This document shows, piece by piece, positions 25,595 to 34,506 of a DNA stretch of 64,000 nucleotides. The DNA lies in contig NZ_JACSPT010000004.1 in assembly GCF_014837015.1 (NCBI RefSeq), positions 124,001 through 188,000 on the forward strand, in the 5' to 3' direction. Within the stretch, counting starts at the first letter, position 1. Each line of letters starts with the position of its first letter. A model generated the notes under the pieces. The model saw only the letters and a list, made by a program, of their open reading frames with translations, was not told where the DNA came from and ran no database searches. This DNA is from Acinetobacter pecorum. GTDB taxonomy: Bacteria > Pseudomonadota > Gammaproteobacteria > Pseudomonadales > Moraxellaceae. A program made the translations under genes and the position numbers.

Positions 25595-27055
25595 TTACCA
25601 ATACCCCAGTATTTTCCACCAAATTCCGCCTAATACTATAAAAATAAGCATATTGATTACACTCATGACAAAACCGGCTTTCCACCACTCAACGAGCGTT
25701 GTATAACCTGAACCGTAAATAATAGGTGAGGTCCCGGTCGCATAATGGGTAAGTGTCATCATGATACTTGAGGCAGCGGCCATCATTAAAGCAAAATACA
25801 TTGGGGGAGCACCTACTGCAATACCAGCTATGTAAAATGCTGAAAACATTGCGGTAATATGAGCAGTTGTACTGGCAAAAATATAATGGGCATACATATA
25901 AGACAGTAATAAAAACATGGATGCGGGAACCCAGCTCAAACCCATTTGTTCAATGCTTGCTTGTAAAGCACTGGAAAACCACGCGATTAATCCCAGCTTA
26001 TTAAGAAAGGTTGCCATCATGACCAAGGCTGCGAACCATGTAATAGTGTCCCAGGCGCTCTTATGTGTCAAAACATCTTCCCAAGTTAGAACACCGGTGA
26101 GAAGCAAAAGTGATAATCCAATAAAAGCGGTGGTAGTAGGATCTAATGACCATATATCACCCAGAATCATGGCTGGAATCCCTGCCCAGAGTACCAATAA
26201 AACGCCGAAGACAAACAGCATTATCATTTCATCTCTGCTGATGGGACCCATTTCTATTAAACGATCTCTGGCAAACTGCGCAGCATCCGGTGTCTTTTTA
26301 ATTTCGGGTGGATACATGAAATAAAGTACAAGTGGCATTACAGCAAGCGCCACAATCCCGGGTAAAACCATAGCCAATGCCCATGTAGTCCAACTCAGAC
26401 TAATTTGCATGTCGGTTGCATCTGCAATAAGTTGAACGATTAAAGGGTTTGGTGCAGTCGCAGTGATAAACATTGCAGACGTAATGGGATTGGAATGATA
26501 ATTCACCAAGGCTAAATATTTGCCGATTTTACCTTCCGTACCTTTTGCCGGATCGGAGTCAAAACTTGTAGCAATGGAGCGGACGATCGGGTGAATGATC
26601 CCACCCCCACGCGCAGTATTACTTGGCGTGACTGGAGCAAGAATTAATTCTGATAAGGCCATACTATAACCAATACCTATCGTCCTTTTGCCCCACACCG
26701 CAATAAAATAATAACCTAGCCGAGCTCCCAAACCTGTTTTTTGTAATCCTTTCGAGATCATGATGGATATACCAATCAACCAAATCAGTGGAAGAGCAAA
26801 GCCACTTAGCGCATCTTTAATCGCATCAGCGGGGTTATCTGATGTCACGCGTGTAACTGCAACGAGAGCAATTGCAATAATTGAAATGGCACCGATCGGC
26901 ATCGCTTTACCGATAATAGCTGCAATCACACCTATGAACATGGCGAACAGCAACCAGGCGTTCGCGGTAACGCCTTGTGGTATAGGAATAAGAAGCCAGA
27001 TAATCAATGTGATAGCCACGGAAACTAATGTTGGTATTAATTTAAATCCCATCAC
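25595..27055 (-). CDS. DASS-family anion/dicarboxylate permease
   Basis: An inner-membrane carrier of 486 aa in the divalent anion:sodium symporter (SLC13/CitT-like) family. It has about 11-12 hydrophobic segments. The paired sodium/substrate motifs are visible as SNTARGGGIIHP near 145-156 and ATAPNPLIVQ near 203-212, with a matching C-terminal region near 395-425. Family substrates include C4-dicarboxylates, citrate, tartrate and sulfate; the sequence alone does not decide. The palindromes just upstream suggest control by a repressor. No regulator gene is adjacent. Confidence 0.85.
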   Translation of the reverse strand: MMGFKLIPTLVSVAITLIIWLLIPIPQGVTANAWLLFAMFIGVIAAIIGKAMPIGAISIIAIALVAVTRVTSDNPADAIKDALSGFALPLIWLIGISIMISKGLQKTGLGARLGYYFIAVWGKRTIGIGYSMALSELILAPVTPSNTARGGGIIHPIVRSIATSFDSDPAKGTEGKIGKYLALVNYHSNPITSAMFITATAPNPLIVQLIADATDMQISLSWTTWALAMVLPGIVALAVMPLVLYFMYPPEIKKTPDAAQFARDRLIEMGPISRDEMIMLFVFGVLLVLWAGIPAMILGDIWSLDPTTTAFIGLSLLLLTGVLTWEDVLTHKSAWDTITWFAALVMMATFLNKLGLIAWFSSALQASIEQMGLSWVPASMFLLLSYMYAHYIFASTTAHITAMFSAFYIAGIAVGAPPMYFALMMAAASSIMMTLTHYATGTSPIIYGSGYTTLVEWWKAGFVMSVINMLIFIVLGGIWWKILGYW

Positions 27056-27072
27056 GCCTTACTCCCACACAT

Positions 27073-27103
27073 AATAATAATTATTATTTGATCATAATGA
27101 TCA
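27073..27103 (-). promoter_or_regulatory. adjacent palindromes upstream of the anion permease
   Basis: AATAATAATTATTATT (27073-27088) is a perfect 16-bp palindrome and is followed directly by TGATCAT-A-ATGATCA (27089-27103), a 15-bp dyad. They lie 18-48 bp before the start codon, where a dimeric regulator would block the promoter or ribosome binding. No protein is assigned. Confidence 0.4.
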
Positions 27104-28045
27104 CAACTGATATTGAAGTCTAGCGCTGGTAACATATTCTCCATAAAAAGAGCAGGGGCTTTAAAGTGGTCTCAATAAAATTTATTAAAATATTTATGTA
27201 AAATATATTTTAAATATAAATTGATAATGGTGAAGTTGATTTAAAATTAATGGATGAAAAATTTTTTAATTAGAATGATGTTTAATGTTATAAATGGTTT
27301 TAATCCCTATTGTTTATCCCTAAAAGTATAATTTAAAGAATGATAAAATTATTCTATATAATCCTCTATTATAATAAAAATGATATTAATAAGGGTTTAT
27401 TTGTTTTAAAATAATAGTTTAATAGGTTTTAAGTTTTTTATTGGGATTGATTGTTAGTAAATTGAATTTAAATGTTTTTTAAAATTATAGGTTTAATTAA
27501 ATAGGTAATCTTAAGCAAGTTTAGTTATGTTGGTTGTGTTTTTATTGATGGGTTTTAAATTTAATAATACTATTTTGTGTAATATTATAAAAATTCTGAT
27601 TAATATACCCTTAATATAGATACTGTGGGTATAAATTTTATACCATTTTTTCTTATATATTGAATATATCGAAATGGAAAAGGTAGAGAAGGTTAATGGT
27701 TTTAGTGGCTTTATCTAATTACAAATTCTAGATTTTATATTTTATTATGAGTTTTTATAATAAATCGAGATAATATATAGATTTTCTAAAAAATTAAGCA
27801 GCTTAGAATATGTTAATAAGGTATCTATTCGATCACTGGTTAATTGAAAAAATGTGTGTGTTGGAATTTTTTTAAATTAAAGTTAAGAAAACTTATAATT
27901 TGATATATTTCAAAATTTTGGAATATTTTAATTTCATTAAAGGTTTAACAAAAACAGTAAGATATATAACATTTATCTGATTGATCCACTGCTTAAAATT
28001 GCGGAAAACTACATACTAGAGGATAAATTTATTGCTGGACTGAAT
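27104..28045. other. long AT-rich gene-free region upstream of gltS
   Basis: About 940 bases of very AT-rich DNA with runs of T and A. Only very short frames are present; the longest I noticed starts at 27524, is about 30 codons and lacks a ribosome binding site. One operator-like dyad lies at 27628-27644. It is unusually long for this window and may carry the gltS control region, an unrecognised RNA, or remnant DNA. Confidence 0.4.
27628..27644. promoter_or_regulatory. 8-bp dyad, possible operator
   Basis: GGTATAAA and TTTATACC form perfect arms around one base. It stands in an AT-rich region about 400 bp upstream of gltS. An alternating dyad of this size fits a dimeric regulator, but AT-rich DNA gives such matches by chance. 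Confidence 0.25.
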
Positions 28046-29269
28046 ATGAATTATGAAATGGATGCCTTTCTGACCATTATCATCGCTGTTTTTGTTTTGA
28101 TGGTCGGATTTTTGGTAGTAAACAAAATCAGAATTCTAAAACAATATAATATTCCTGAGCCTGTTGCCGGAGGGCTTGTCGCTGCAGTAATTACTTATAT
28201 TTTATTTAAAAATTTTAATATTACAGTAAATTTTGATGCCAATATTCAGCAAATATTTATGCTGATGTTCTTTACCTCTGTAGGTCTCAGTGCCAGTTTG
28301 GTAAAGCTGAAAGAGGGAGGTAAGGCTCTTCTTCTATTTTTAGGTTGTGTCGTGGCTTTTGTTTTTGTCCAGAATGTCGTCGGAATCAGCTTGGCCAAGG
28401 TCTTGGGCCTAGATCCCCTGATTGGTCTGATTACAGGTTCAGTCACCCTAACCGGAGGTCATGGTACGGCCGGTGCATGGGGTATGGTTTTTGAAAGGGA
28501 TTATGGTATTCAGGGTGCTGTAGTTTTAGGTATGGCCAGTGCAACTTTTGGTTTAGTCATCGGCGGTATGATGGGTGGGCCAGTGGCCAAGTTTCTGATT
28601 CGTCGTCATCAGCTGGCAGAAGAATTAGCACCAAGTTCAGGGCGAAATGAAGCCCCACCTTCATCAGAAACGGCGCCTTTTGAATACCCGGAAAAAACTC
28701 GACTGATCACAGCAGATGATGCAGTAAAAACGCTAGGCATGTTTGCGATCTGTATCAGTTTTGCCTATTTCATGACAATAGCGGCTAAAGGACAGTGGTT
28801 CGAACTTCCGTCTTTTGTATGGGCCTTAATGTGTGGAGTGATTTTACGGAACTTTCTGGAACATGTGCTCAAAATTGAAATATTTGACCGGTGTATTGAT
28901 GTTTTTGGAAATGCCTCATTGTCTTTATTTTTAGCTATGGCATTGATGTCATTACAGTTATGGTTGCTGGCAGATTTGGCCGGAGCATTGGTAATTATCT
29001 TGATTGTACAAGCCTTTGTTCTTGCACTTTATCTATACTTTGTGACATTTAGGGTGATGGGTAAAAGTTATGATGCAGCAGTATTGTGTGCAGGACAATG
29101 CGGGGTCAATCTTGGTGCGACTCCAACAGCAATTGCCAATATTCAGGCAGTTACCAATACTTATGGACCTTCACATAAAGCTTTCCTGATCATCCCTTTA
29201 ACAGGTGCTTTCTTTGTGGATATTGTGAATGCAGTGGTGATTCAGTCTATATTAAGCATCTTTGGTTAA
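28046..29269 (+). CDS. gltS: sodium/glutamate symporter
   Basis: An inner-membrane Na+-coupled glutamate carrier of 407 aa of the ESS family. About ten hydrophobic segments are arranged as two inverted halves. Conserved re-entrant loops are LTGGHGTAGAWG near 135-146 and CGVNLGATPTAIANIQAVT near 352-370. The typical IPEPVAGGLVAA occurs near residue 36. A charged soluble loop of about 35 residues (near 193-228) separates the halves. The ATG at 28046 lacks a clear ribosome binding site; ATG at 28058 is an alternative. Confidence 0.93.
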   Translation: MNYEMDAFLTIIIAVFVLMVGFLVVNKIRILKQYNIPEPVAGGLVAAVITYILFKNFNITVNFDANIQQIFMLMFFTSVGLSASLVKLKEGGKALLLFLGCVVAFVFVQNVVGISLAKVLGLDPLIGLITGSVTLTGGHGTAGAWGMVFERDYGIQGAVVLGMASATFGLVIGGMMGGPVAKFLIRRHQLAEELAPSSGRNEAPPSSETAPFEYPEKTRLITADDAVKTLGMFAICISFAYFMTIAAKGQWFELPSFVWALMCGVILRNFLEHVLKIEIFDRCIDVFGNASLSLFLAMALMSLQLWLLADLAGALVIILIVQAFVLALYLYFVTFRVMGKSYDAAVLCAGQCGVNLGATPTAIANIQAVTNTYGPSHKAFLIIPLTGAFFVDIVNAVVIQSILSIFG

Positions 29270-29322
29270 GTTGCTGAATTTTTTCAAAAATCTATGAATA
29301 TTATTTCAAAAAATTTAAGCAT

Positions 29323-29346
29323 TAAAAAGCCCCATGGTTAGGGGCT
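29323..29346 (-). terminator. intrinsic terminator of the alpha/beta hydrolase gene
   Basis: On the minus strand AGCCCC pairs with GGGGCT across TAACCAT and is followed by TTTTT. There is no T-run on the plus strand, so it serves the minus-strand gene rather than gltS. Confidence 0.65.
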
Positions 29347-29442
29347 AGTCGTATACAGGTCAAGCCCATATACTGTAAGAGGCTCATCTCAAACTGGGTG
29401 TATTAGAACACAGTCATCGTGAAATAACCACTTGAATCTGCT

Positions 29443-30306
29443 CTAGACCGCTAGTTGTTGTTCAATTACTGGCCATAAATTCTGATGCGATTTCTTGAAC
29501 ATCAGCATATGGCCAATGGTTTTATGCGCATAATTTTCAGGTTTGAGCTCAATCATCTGGGTTGATGCCTGAGGATATAGTCGTAGTAAATCCTTTACAT
29601 TCTCTTCCGTGGCAATTTCGTCATCCGAGGACCAGATCGCAGTAATCGGGCAGGTGATTTGAGTATGAAAATTTGAGTCAGGTGAAACAAGTTTACCGAT
29701 CGCATTGATGACATAACCCGGTTTGCTGCAAAATTGTGCCCATTGTTGTGCTACATCTTTCGGCAGGTTTTCCCCCATGCCAATTGCTTGGGTCGGGCCA
29801 TAGCCTTTCGTGATCCGGGCCAGAGGGAAAATAATATTAAACATGACTGGTGCCAGCAGTTTGGTTTTACCTTTAAGTCCTTTCAAATGTCCGGTTGAAC
29901 CAGACACTGCCACTACTTTAGCGACTTTAGAATAATTTGGCACAATGCCTAAAAGTTGACCGCCAGCACTATGTCCCAGTAACGTCACTTTTTCTGCATG
30001 GGTTCGCGCCAATAAAGTATCAATCGCGGCCGGAATATCCAGTTGCCCCCATTGTACAATACTGGCTTTTGAATTTTTCAACGGACCTGCCAGTGAATCA
30101 CCAATTCCCCGAAAATCAAAGACCATGACTGCATAGCCTTGAGCCTGCAACCAGACACAGAATTGATGATAAAACTGCTTGGTAATGCCGGTGGCTGGAC
30201 ACACTAATACAGGCAGTTCTTTAGATTCAGAAATAGCTGCATAAAAACGTGCACTTAAGTTATAGCCATCCTGGCACTGCAGAGTCAATGTTTCAAATTC
30301 AGACAT
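29443..30306 (-). CDS. alpha/beta fold hydrolase
   Basis: A cytosolic hydrolase of 287 aa. The nucleophile elbow GHSAGG lies near 111-116, preceded by the oxyanion region CPATGITKQFYH near 37-48. VFDFRGIGDS near 60-69 is a typical strand-turn of this fold. A likely acid is in IWSSDDEIATEEN near 218-230 and a likely His lies in the C-terminal IGHMLMF. The substrate is not predictable. It has its own promoter region, divergent from the membrane protein gene at 30424. Confidence 0.8.
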   Translation of the reverse strand: MSEFETLTLQCQDGYNLSARFYAAISESKELPVLVCPATGITKQFYHQFCVWLQAQGYAVMVFDFRGIGDSLAGPLKNSKASIVQWGQLDIPAAIDTLLARTHAEKVTLLGHSAGGQLLGIVPNYSKVAKVVAVSGSTGHLKGLKGKTKLLAPVMFNIIFPLARITKGYGPTQAIGMGENLPKDVAQQWAQFCSKPGYVINAIGKLVSPDSNFHTQITCPITAIWSSDDEIATEENVKDLLRLYPQASTQMIELKPENYAHKTIGHMLMFKKSHQNLWPVIEQQLAV

Positions 30307-30423
30307 ACGTTACACTATAATTTTAGAGTCCTGATCAAGCTTTTACTCTACAGATTTTTAGCAGGGTAGCTTGGCTAAAACATGACTTAAAAGTCAGTAA
30401 AATAATAGAGAGGGAATGAACTT

Positions 30424-30882
30424 ATGCAGCTAATGGAGCTTGAGCTGGCCGTTAAAATAGCCATTATTTTTAGTGGAATATTCTTGTGGGTGGGAATGTT
30501 TACCGGCGTCTGGAAATATTGGCAGATTCGTCAATCACCTCAGTCACGCGCACATTATTATGTCGATATTGCTCATCGTAGCAGCCTGCTTTATGCACCA
30601 GCCACATTAATTTTAGCAGTGCTGGCATATTGTTCAGCGTTGCCAAGTGTCGTGAACTTAATTTGCGTACTCATCAATATCGTGTTTTTCAGCTTTTCTA
30701 TTGCGGCTTATATGCTGCATGGTTTCCTGCAAGACACGACCAATCAGTTTAAGCAGCCTCATCAATTAGGTAAGTTTCATTTACCTGGTAGTTTAATGAC
30801 TTTAGCTATGCTGGGATTAATTGTTGCAGAATTAGGCGGGACAGGAATATTGCTTTATGGGGGATTTGCTGGATTGTTTTAA
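30424..30882 (+). CDS. four-span membrane protein, 152 aa
   Basis: Hydrophobic segments lie near 9-30, 56-75, 78-100 and 123-148, giving a four-helix inner-membrane protein. A charged loop (YWQIRQSPQSRAHYYVDIAHRS) with a possible His at its end separates the first two. AGAGAGGGA before the ATG provides a ribosome binding site. It is divergent from the hydrolase gene. I do not recognise a named family and assign no function. Confidence 0.65.
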   Translation: MQLMELELAVKIAIIFSGIFLWVGMFTGVWKYWQIRQSPQSRAHYYVDIAHRSSLLYAPATLILAVLAYCSALPSVVNLICVLINIVFFSFSIAAYMLHGFLQDTTNQFKQPHQLGKFHLPGSLMTLAMLGLIVAELGGTGILLYGGFAGLF

Positions 30883-30995
30883 TGATTATTTTTAATAAGT
30901 ATTCTGAAAATGTGAGAATAATTGAAATATTAAGACTCTTTTTTCACCAGATGGATGACTGGCCAATCATCCATCTGGGCTAATTTAAAATTTGA

Positions 30996-31229
30996 TTATC
31001 TGTATTTCTGGTCGATGGCCGCCCAAAGGAAAAAGGCGGCTGAGACAATCAGTGCATAACCAAAGTATTCAAGTTTTAAATTACCTTGAATTAAACAATG
31101 GACGGTTAAAGTCAGCATGAGAGCAAAAGTGGTGCATATAAATGTCACCAGATTGGTGTTGTTGGCTTTAAGAGCGTCAATGAAGACTTGCTTGTTGAAA
31201 TGTAATGATAACATCTCCATCCCTCCCAT
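30996..31229 (-). CDS. two-span membrane protein, 77 aa
   Basis: A small protein with hydrophobic segments near 24-45 (LVTFICTTFALMLTLTVHCLI) and 52-72. It ends WAAIDQKYR. The N-terminal 20 residues are soluble. A shorter start at Met 4 or 6 is possible. No named family recognised; location in the inner membrane is inferred from hydrophobicity. Confidence 0.5.
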   Translation of the reverse strand: MGGMEMLSLHFNKQVFIDALKANNTNLVTFICTTFALMLTLTVHCLIQGNLKLEYFGYALIVSAAFFLWAAIDQKYR

Positions 31230-31259
31230 TTATTTATGTTATTGAAGATTAAAGCAGAT

Positions 31260-31427
31260 TTAATTAGTCAGAATTGAACATACAGTTGTACTGTTTAATT
31301 CAGACCTTTGCAACTGCCCTAACAGGCTTTTCCAGTCAAAATGGCCATCTTTAGTCGAATAACTACATAATTGATTGATTATGTGAGTATTTATTTTTAA
31401 TGGTTTCACCTCCAGATAGTTTGTCAT
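31260..31427 (-). CDS. doubtful hypothetical protein, about 55 aa
   Basis: A frame beginning MTNYLEVKPLKINTHIINQL and ending STTVCSILTN. A GTG at 31448 would add seven residues. There is no clear ribosome binding site, and I recognise no family. It is listed because it fills a gap between minus-strand genes, with composition not unlike a real small protein. Confidence 0.25.
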   Translation of the reverse strand: MTNYLEVKPLKINTHIINQLCSYSTKDGHFDWKSLLGQLQRSELNSTTVCSILTN

Positions 31428-31801
31428 ACAAGCTGCGTCGAAATTCACTACGACAAGATAGAAAATGCAAATTCTACGCCAAATATATGTAGCATTAATC
31501 AGAACTATGTAAGACTACGTATCACTCGCTGGGGAACTTGGTATAGGTTGGCAACAATAGGTATCTAAAATTAGGAAATTAAAAGTTTTGTTTATATTTA
31601 TATAAAAAATAAAATAATTTAAGCAGAACCTTATTTTATAAAAAGAATTTTATAGAAGGTCTAAATAGGAAAATTATAGCCGTGATTTGATGTCATTGTG
31701 TAGAAACAATAAATGTCCGTTTGGGTAAAACCTGACAATTATTGATCATGCTCAAACCGGATTTTGGGTAAAAATACGATTTATCAGACGTCCTAGAAAT
31801 T
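31428..31801. other. gene-free stretch downstream of brnQ
   Basis: About 370 AT-rich bases contain no frame or strong hairpin that I can support. It includes the 3' side of brnQ and whatever promoter serves the small genes at 30996-31427. Confidence 0.4.
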
Positions 31802-33088
31802 TTAGTTTCTAATACGGTCAATCACAGCTGTAATCAGCAATACAATCATGGATGGAATAAACCAAGCCAGATTCTGCTCTGAAAGTGGTAGATTTTGTAA
31901 CAATACGGGCAATTCAAAACCGGCAACTTTTATTCCGTCAAAAATACCAAAAATAAAGGCAACCAGGGTTACAGGAGCAATTACATGCGAGGGTTTCTTG
32001 AAGAAACTTGCACAGAAACTCAGCATAATGACACTAATCGCAGGCGGATAAATCGCACTCAATACGGGCACTGAAACGGCGATCAGTTTGGTTAAACCCA
32101 GATTTGAGATAACCAGTGAGAAGCCGACCAGAATAAAGACAAAAATCTTGTACGGAATTTTGGTTAAACTGGAGAAATACTCGGCACAGGCACAGGTCAG
32201 GCCAATTGCAGTCACCATACAGGCAATAAAAATCATGCCCGACAGGAAGTAAGCGCCCATATCGCCAAAGGCATGTTGTACATAGGCATGCAGGATAATG
32301 GCACCATTGGCTGCATTTGGTGCAATATCATGGCTACCAAGCCCAAGTTTAAACAGGCTTAAATACACCAGAGTTAAACCAATACCAGAGATAATGCCGG
32401 CATTGACCGCATATTTGGTAATCAGTTTTTTATCCGTTACACCACGTGAAGTAATGGCTTTGACAATTACAATACCGAAAACTAAAGCGCCTAAAGTATC
32501 CATGGTTAAATAACCATTCACGATGCCTTCAGTCACTGGACTGGTAATGTAATTATCAATCGCAGCAGGCGGATTGCTGGCAGGAATCATCACGGCTGCT
32601 ACACCCAAAATCACCAGAGCGATAATTTTAATTGGCGAAAGGAAATAGCCGACGGTATCCAGAATCTTGTTTGGATATAAAGACACCACTGTCACTATGG
32701 CAAAATAGATAATGCTATATATGAGCAGGCTGCCAGATTCATTGCCAAAGTAAGATGAAAAACCGATTTCATAAGAAACGGTTGCAGTACGTGGGGTTGC
32801 AAATAAAGGGCCAACAGCCAAGTAACACACGACAGTCAGCAAAATACTGGCTGCTTTACCAAGAGGTGAACTTAGGGCCTGAATGGAACCTTCAACGCGA
32901 GACAGGGCAATAATGGTGATCACGGGTAAGCCCACTGCTGTAATAAGGAAACCTAAAGCAGCGAGCCATACGTGTTCACCGGCTTGTTGAGCCACAATCG
33001 GTGGAAAGATAATGTTGCCCGCACCAATAAATAATGCAAAGGTCATAAAACCTAAGGCGACAATATCCCGGGTACGCAGACTTGTCAT
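31802..33088 (-). CDS. brnQ: branched-chain amino acid carrier BrnQ
   Basis: An inner-membrane LIV-II type carrier of 428 aa, taking up leucine, isoleucine and valine with Na+ or H+. The start MTSLRTRDIVALGFMTFALFIG with GAGNIIFPP near 22-30 is the family signature. About twelve hydrophobic segments follow, with PLFATPRTATVSYEIG near 94-109 also typical. It is monocistronic. The 350-bp gap to map holds its promoter. Confidence 0.93.
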   Translation of the reverse strand: MTSLRTRDIVALGFMTFALFIGAGNIIFPPIVAQQAGEHVWLAALGFLITAVGLPVITIIALSRVEGSIQALSSPLGKAASILLTVVCYLAVGPLFATPRTATVSYEIGFSSYFGNESGSLLIYSIIYFAIVTVVSLYPNKILDTVGYFLSPIKIIALVILGVAAVMIPASNPPAAIDNYITSPVTEGIVNGYLTMDTLGALVFGIVIVKAITSRGVTDKKLITKYAVNAGIISGIGLTLVYLSLFKLGLGSHDIAPNAANGAIILHAYVQHAFGDMGAYFLSGMIFIACMVTAIGLTCACAEYFSSLTKIPYKIFVFILVGFSLVISNLGLTKLIAVSVPVLSAIYPPAISVIMLSFCASFFKKPSHVIAPVTLVAFIFGIFDGIKVAGFELPVLLQNLPLSEQNLAWFIPSMIVLLITAVIDRIRN

Positions 33089-33438
33089 AAAGGGAGATCA
33101 ATAGAACAAAAGAAAGCAATTTTAGTGTATATGTCGAGTTTTTGGGAGCTTATTTTAAGGCGGGAAGCCTTGATTTTATTGAGTTTGCAAATTACATCAC
33201 TCTACATTCAAAACTTGGTAGAAATATATAATTGATAATTCTTTGGAAAATAGATTTTTCTAGGTAAATTTATAAGATTTCGGTCGCTGCATTTAAAACG
33301 GGTTATTTATTGTTTGTATAAATATTCAACAGGAGAAATGCCAAGTCCTAAGAAAATTGCTGTATTAAAGGGCAAGAGGCGCGACATATTGCGTAAAAAA
33401 GGGATTATAATTCACGGATTCATAGTGAGGATAGGTAT
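33089..33438. other. divergent region between brnQ and map
   Basis: About 350 bases contain both promoters. One point of note is AGGAG followed by an ATG at 33338, opening a basic 56-codon frame that runs into map in another frame (stop at 33508). It may be a leader peptide or coincidence. A TATAAT-like element lies near 33403. Confidence 0.4.
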
Positions 33439-34233
33439 ATGCGCGCTCCAGCGATTGGTCTTAAAACTGAGCAAGATATTGAAAAACTGCGGATATCCGG
33501 TCGTTTAGCTGCAGAAGTTTTAGCAATGATCGGGGAGCATGTCAAGCCTGGTGTCACAACTGAATATCTGGATGACCTCTGCCATGATTTTATTGTAAAC
33601 ACCTTGAAAGTGACTCCAGCCAATATTGGTTATTATGGCTATACCAAAACCACCTGTATTTCACCGAATGAAGTGGTCTGTCACGGCATTCCATCATCGA
33701 AAATCGTTTTGCAGGATGGCGATATTATCAATATTGATGTCGCGATTATTAAGGATGGTTATTTTGGTGATACCAGCCGGATGTACTATGTCGGAACGCC
33801 ATCTCCAGAAGCCAAGCGACTGGTCAATACCACCTATGAAGCCATGGTGGCGGGAATCCATGCTGTAAAGCCGGGCGCAACCTTGGGCGATATTGGTCAT
33901 GCCATTCAAACCGTTGCTCATCGTGAAGGTTATTCCATTGTGCGTGAATACTGCGGTCATGGTATTGGAAAAGTCTATCATGAACAGCCAAATATTCTAC
34001 ATTATGGTCAGCCAGGTCAGGGCATTAAACTGGTTCCGGGCATGGTCTTTACCATTGAGCCAATGGTGAACATGGGCAAAGCGCGGGTAAAAGAGCTGAA
34101 AGATGGCTGGACTGTGGTCACTACAGATAAGTCATGGTCTGCACAATGGGAACATATGGTCTATGTGACTGAAACCGGTTTTGAAGTCTTGTCTCCTTGG
34201 CCTGAAGGTACGGGTGAGTATCCTGAAATTTAA
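33439..34233 (+). CDS. map: type I methionine aminopeptidase
   Basis: An enzyme of 264 aa that removes the initiator Met from nascent proteins. All five metal ligands can be located: Asp in NIDVAIIKDGYFGDTSRMY (two Asp, near 98 and 109), His in EYCGHGIGKVYHEQPN near 172, Glu in FTIEPMVN near 205, and Glu in QWEHMVYV near 236. The length is standard for the bacterial enzyme. GTGAGGA precedes the ATG. It is monocistronic and remote from rpsB, unlike map in some other Proteobacteria, so it could be one of two paralogues. Confidence 0.94.
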   Translation: MRAPAIGLKTEQDIEKLRISGRLAAEVLAMIGEHVKPGVTTEYLDDLCHDFIVNTLKVTPANIGYYGYTKTTCISPNEVVCHGIPSSKIVLQDGDIINIDVAIIKDGYFGDTSRMYYVGTPSPEAKRLVNTTYEAMVAGIHAVKPGATLGDIGHAIQTVAHREGYSIVREYCGHGIGKVYHEQPNILHYGQPGQGIKLVPGMVFTIEPMVNMGKARVKELKDGWTVVTTDKSWSAQWEHMVYVTETGFEVLSPWPEGTGEYPEI

Positions 34234-34486
34234 AATATCAATTAGATGATTTTATTAGGATTCACTTACTTACAGAAATTACAAATCCCTTGTTCTTGCT
34301 GACGAGAACATACAAAACACTACAAAAAACAGTGGTTTAAGATCATGCATTTGTTTAAAGTAAGAATCAGATACGTAGGTTCCCTTGTTTTTGATCACTA
34401 GGCTGTAGTGAAAGTTTCTCTGGCTCATTTTTCCCCAAGAATGAGCTATTTTTTTGTCCGGGGGTTCTATTTTATTCAAAATATAT

Positions 34487-34506
34487 TACTTAACTATAGT
34501 TAAGTA
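34487..34506. promoter_or_regulatory. perfect 20-bp palindrome over the LysR gene stop codon
   Basis: TACTTAACTATAGTTAAGTA is exactly self-complementary across 20 bases. It covers the stop codon of the LysR-type gene. With no T-run after it on either strand, it looks more like a protein-binding site than a terminator. Confidence 0.35.

Noticed and set aside
27524-27616. 30-codon hydrophobic frame in the gap before gltS
   Set aside because: No ribosome binding site; hydrophobic composition follows from T-rich DNA.
34279-34479. 66-aa frame on the minus strand between map and the LysR gene
   Set aside because: No ribosome binding site, composition like random translation of AT-rich DNA, and no family resemblance.
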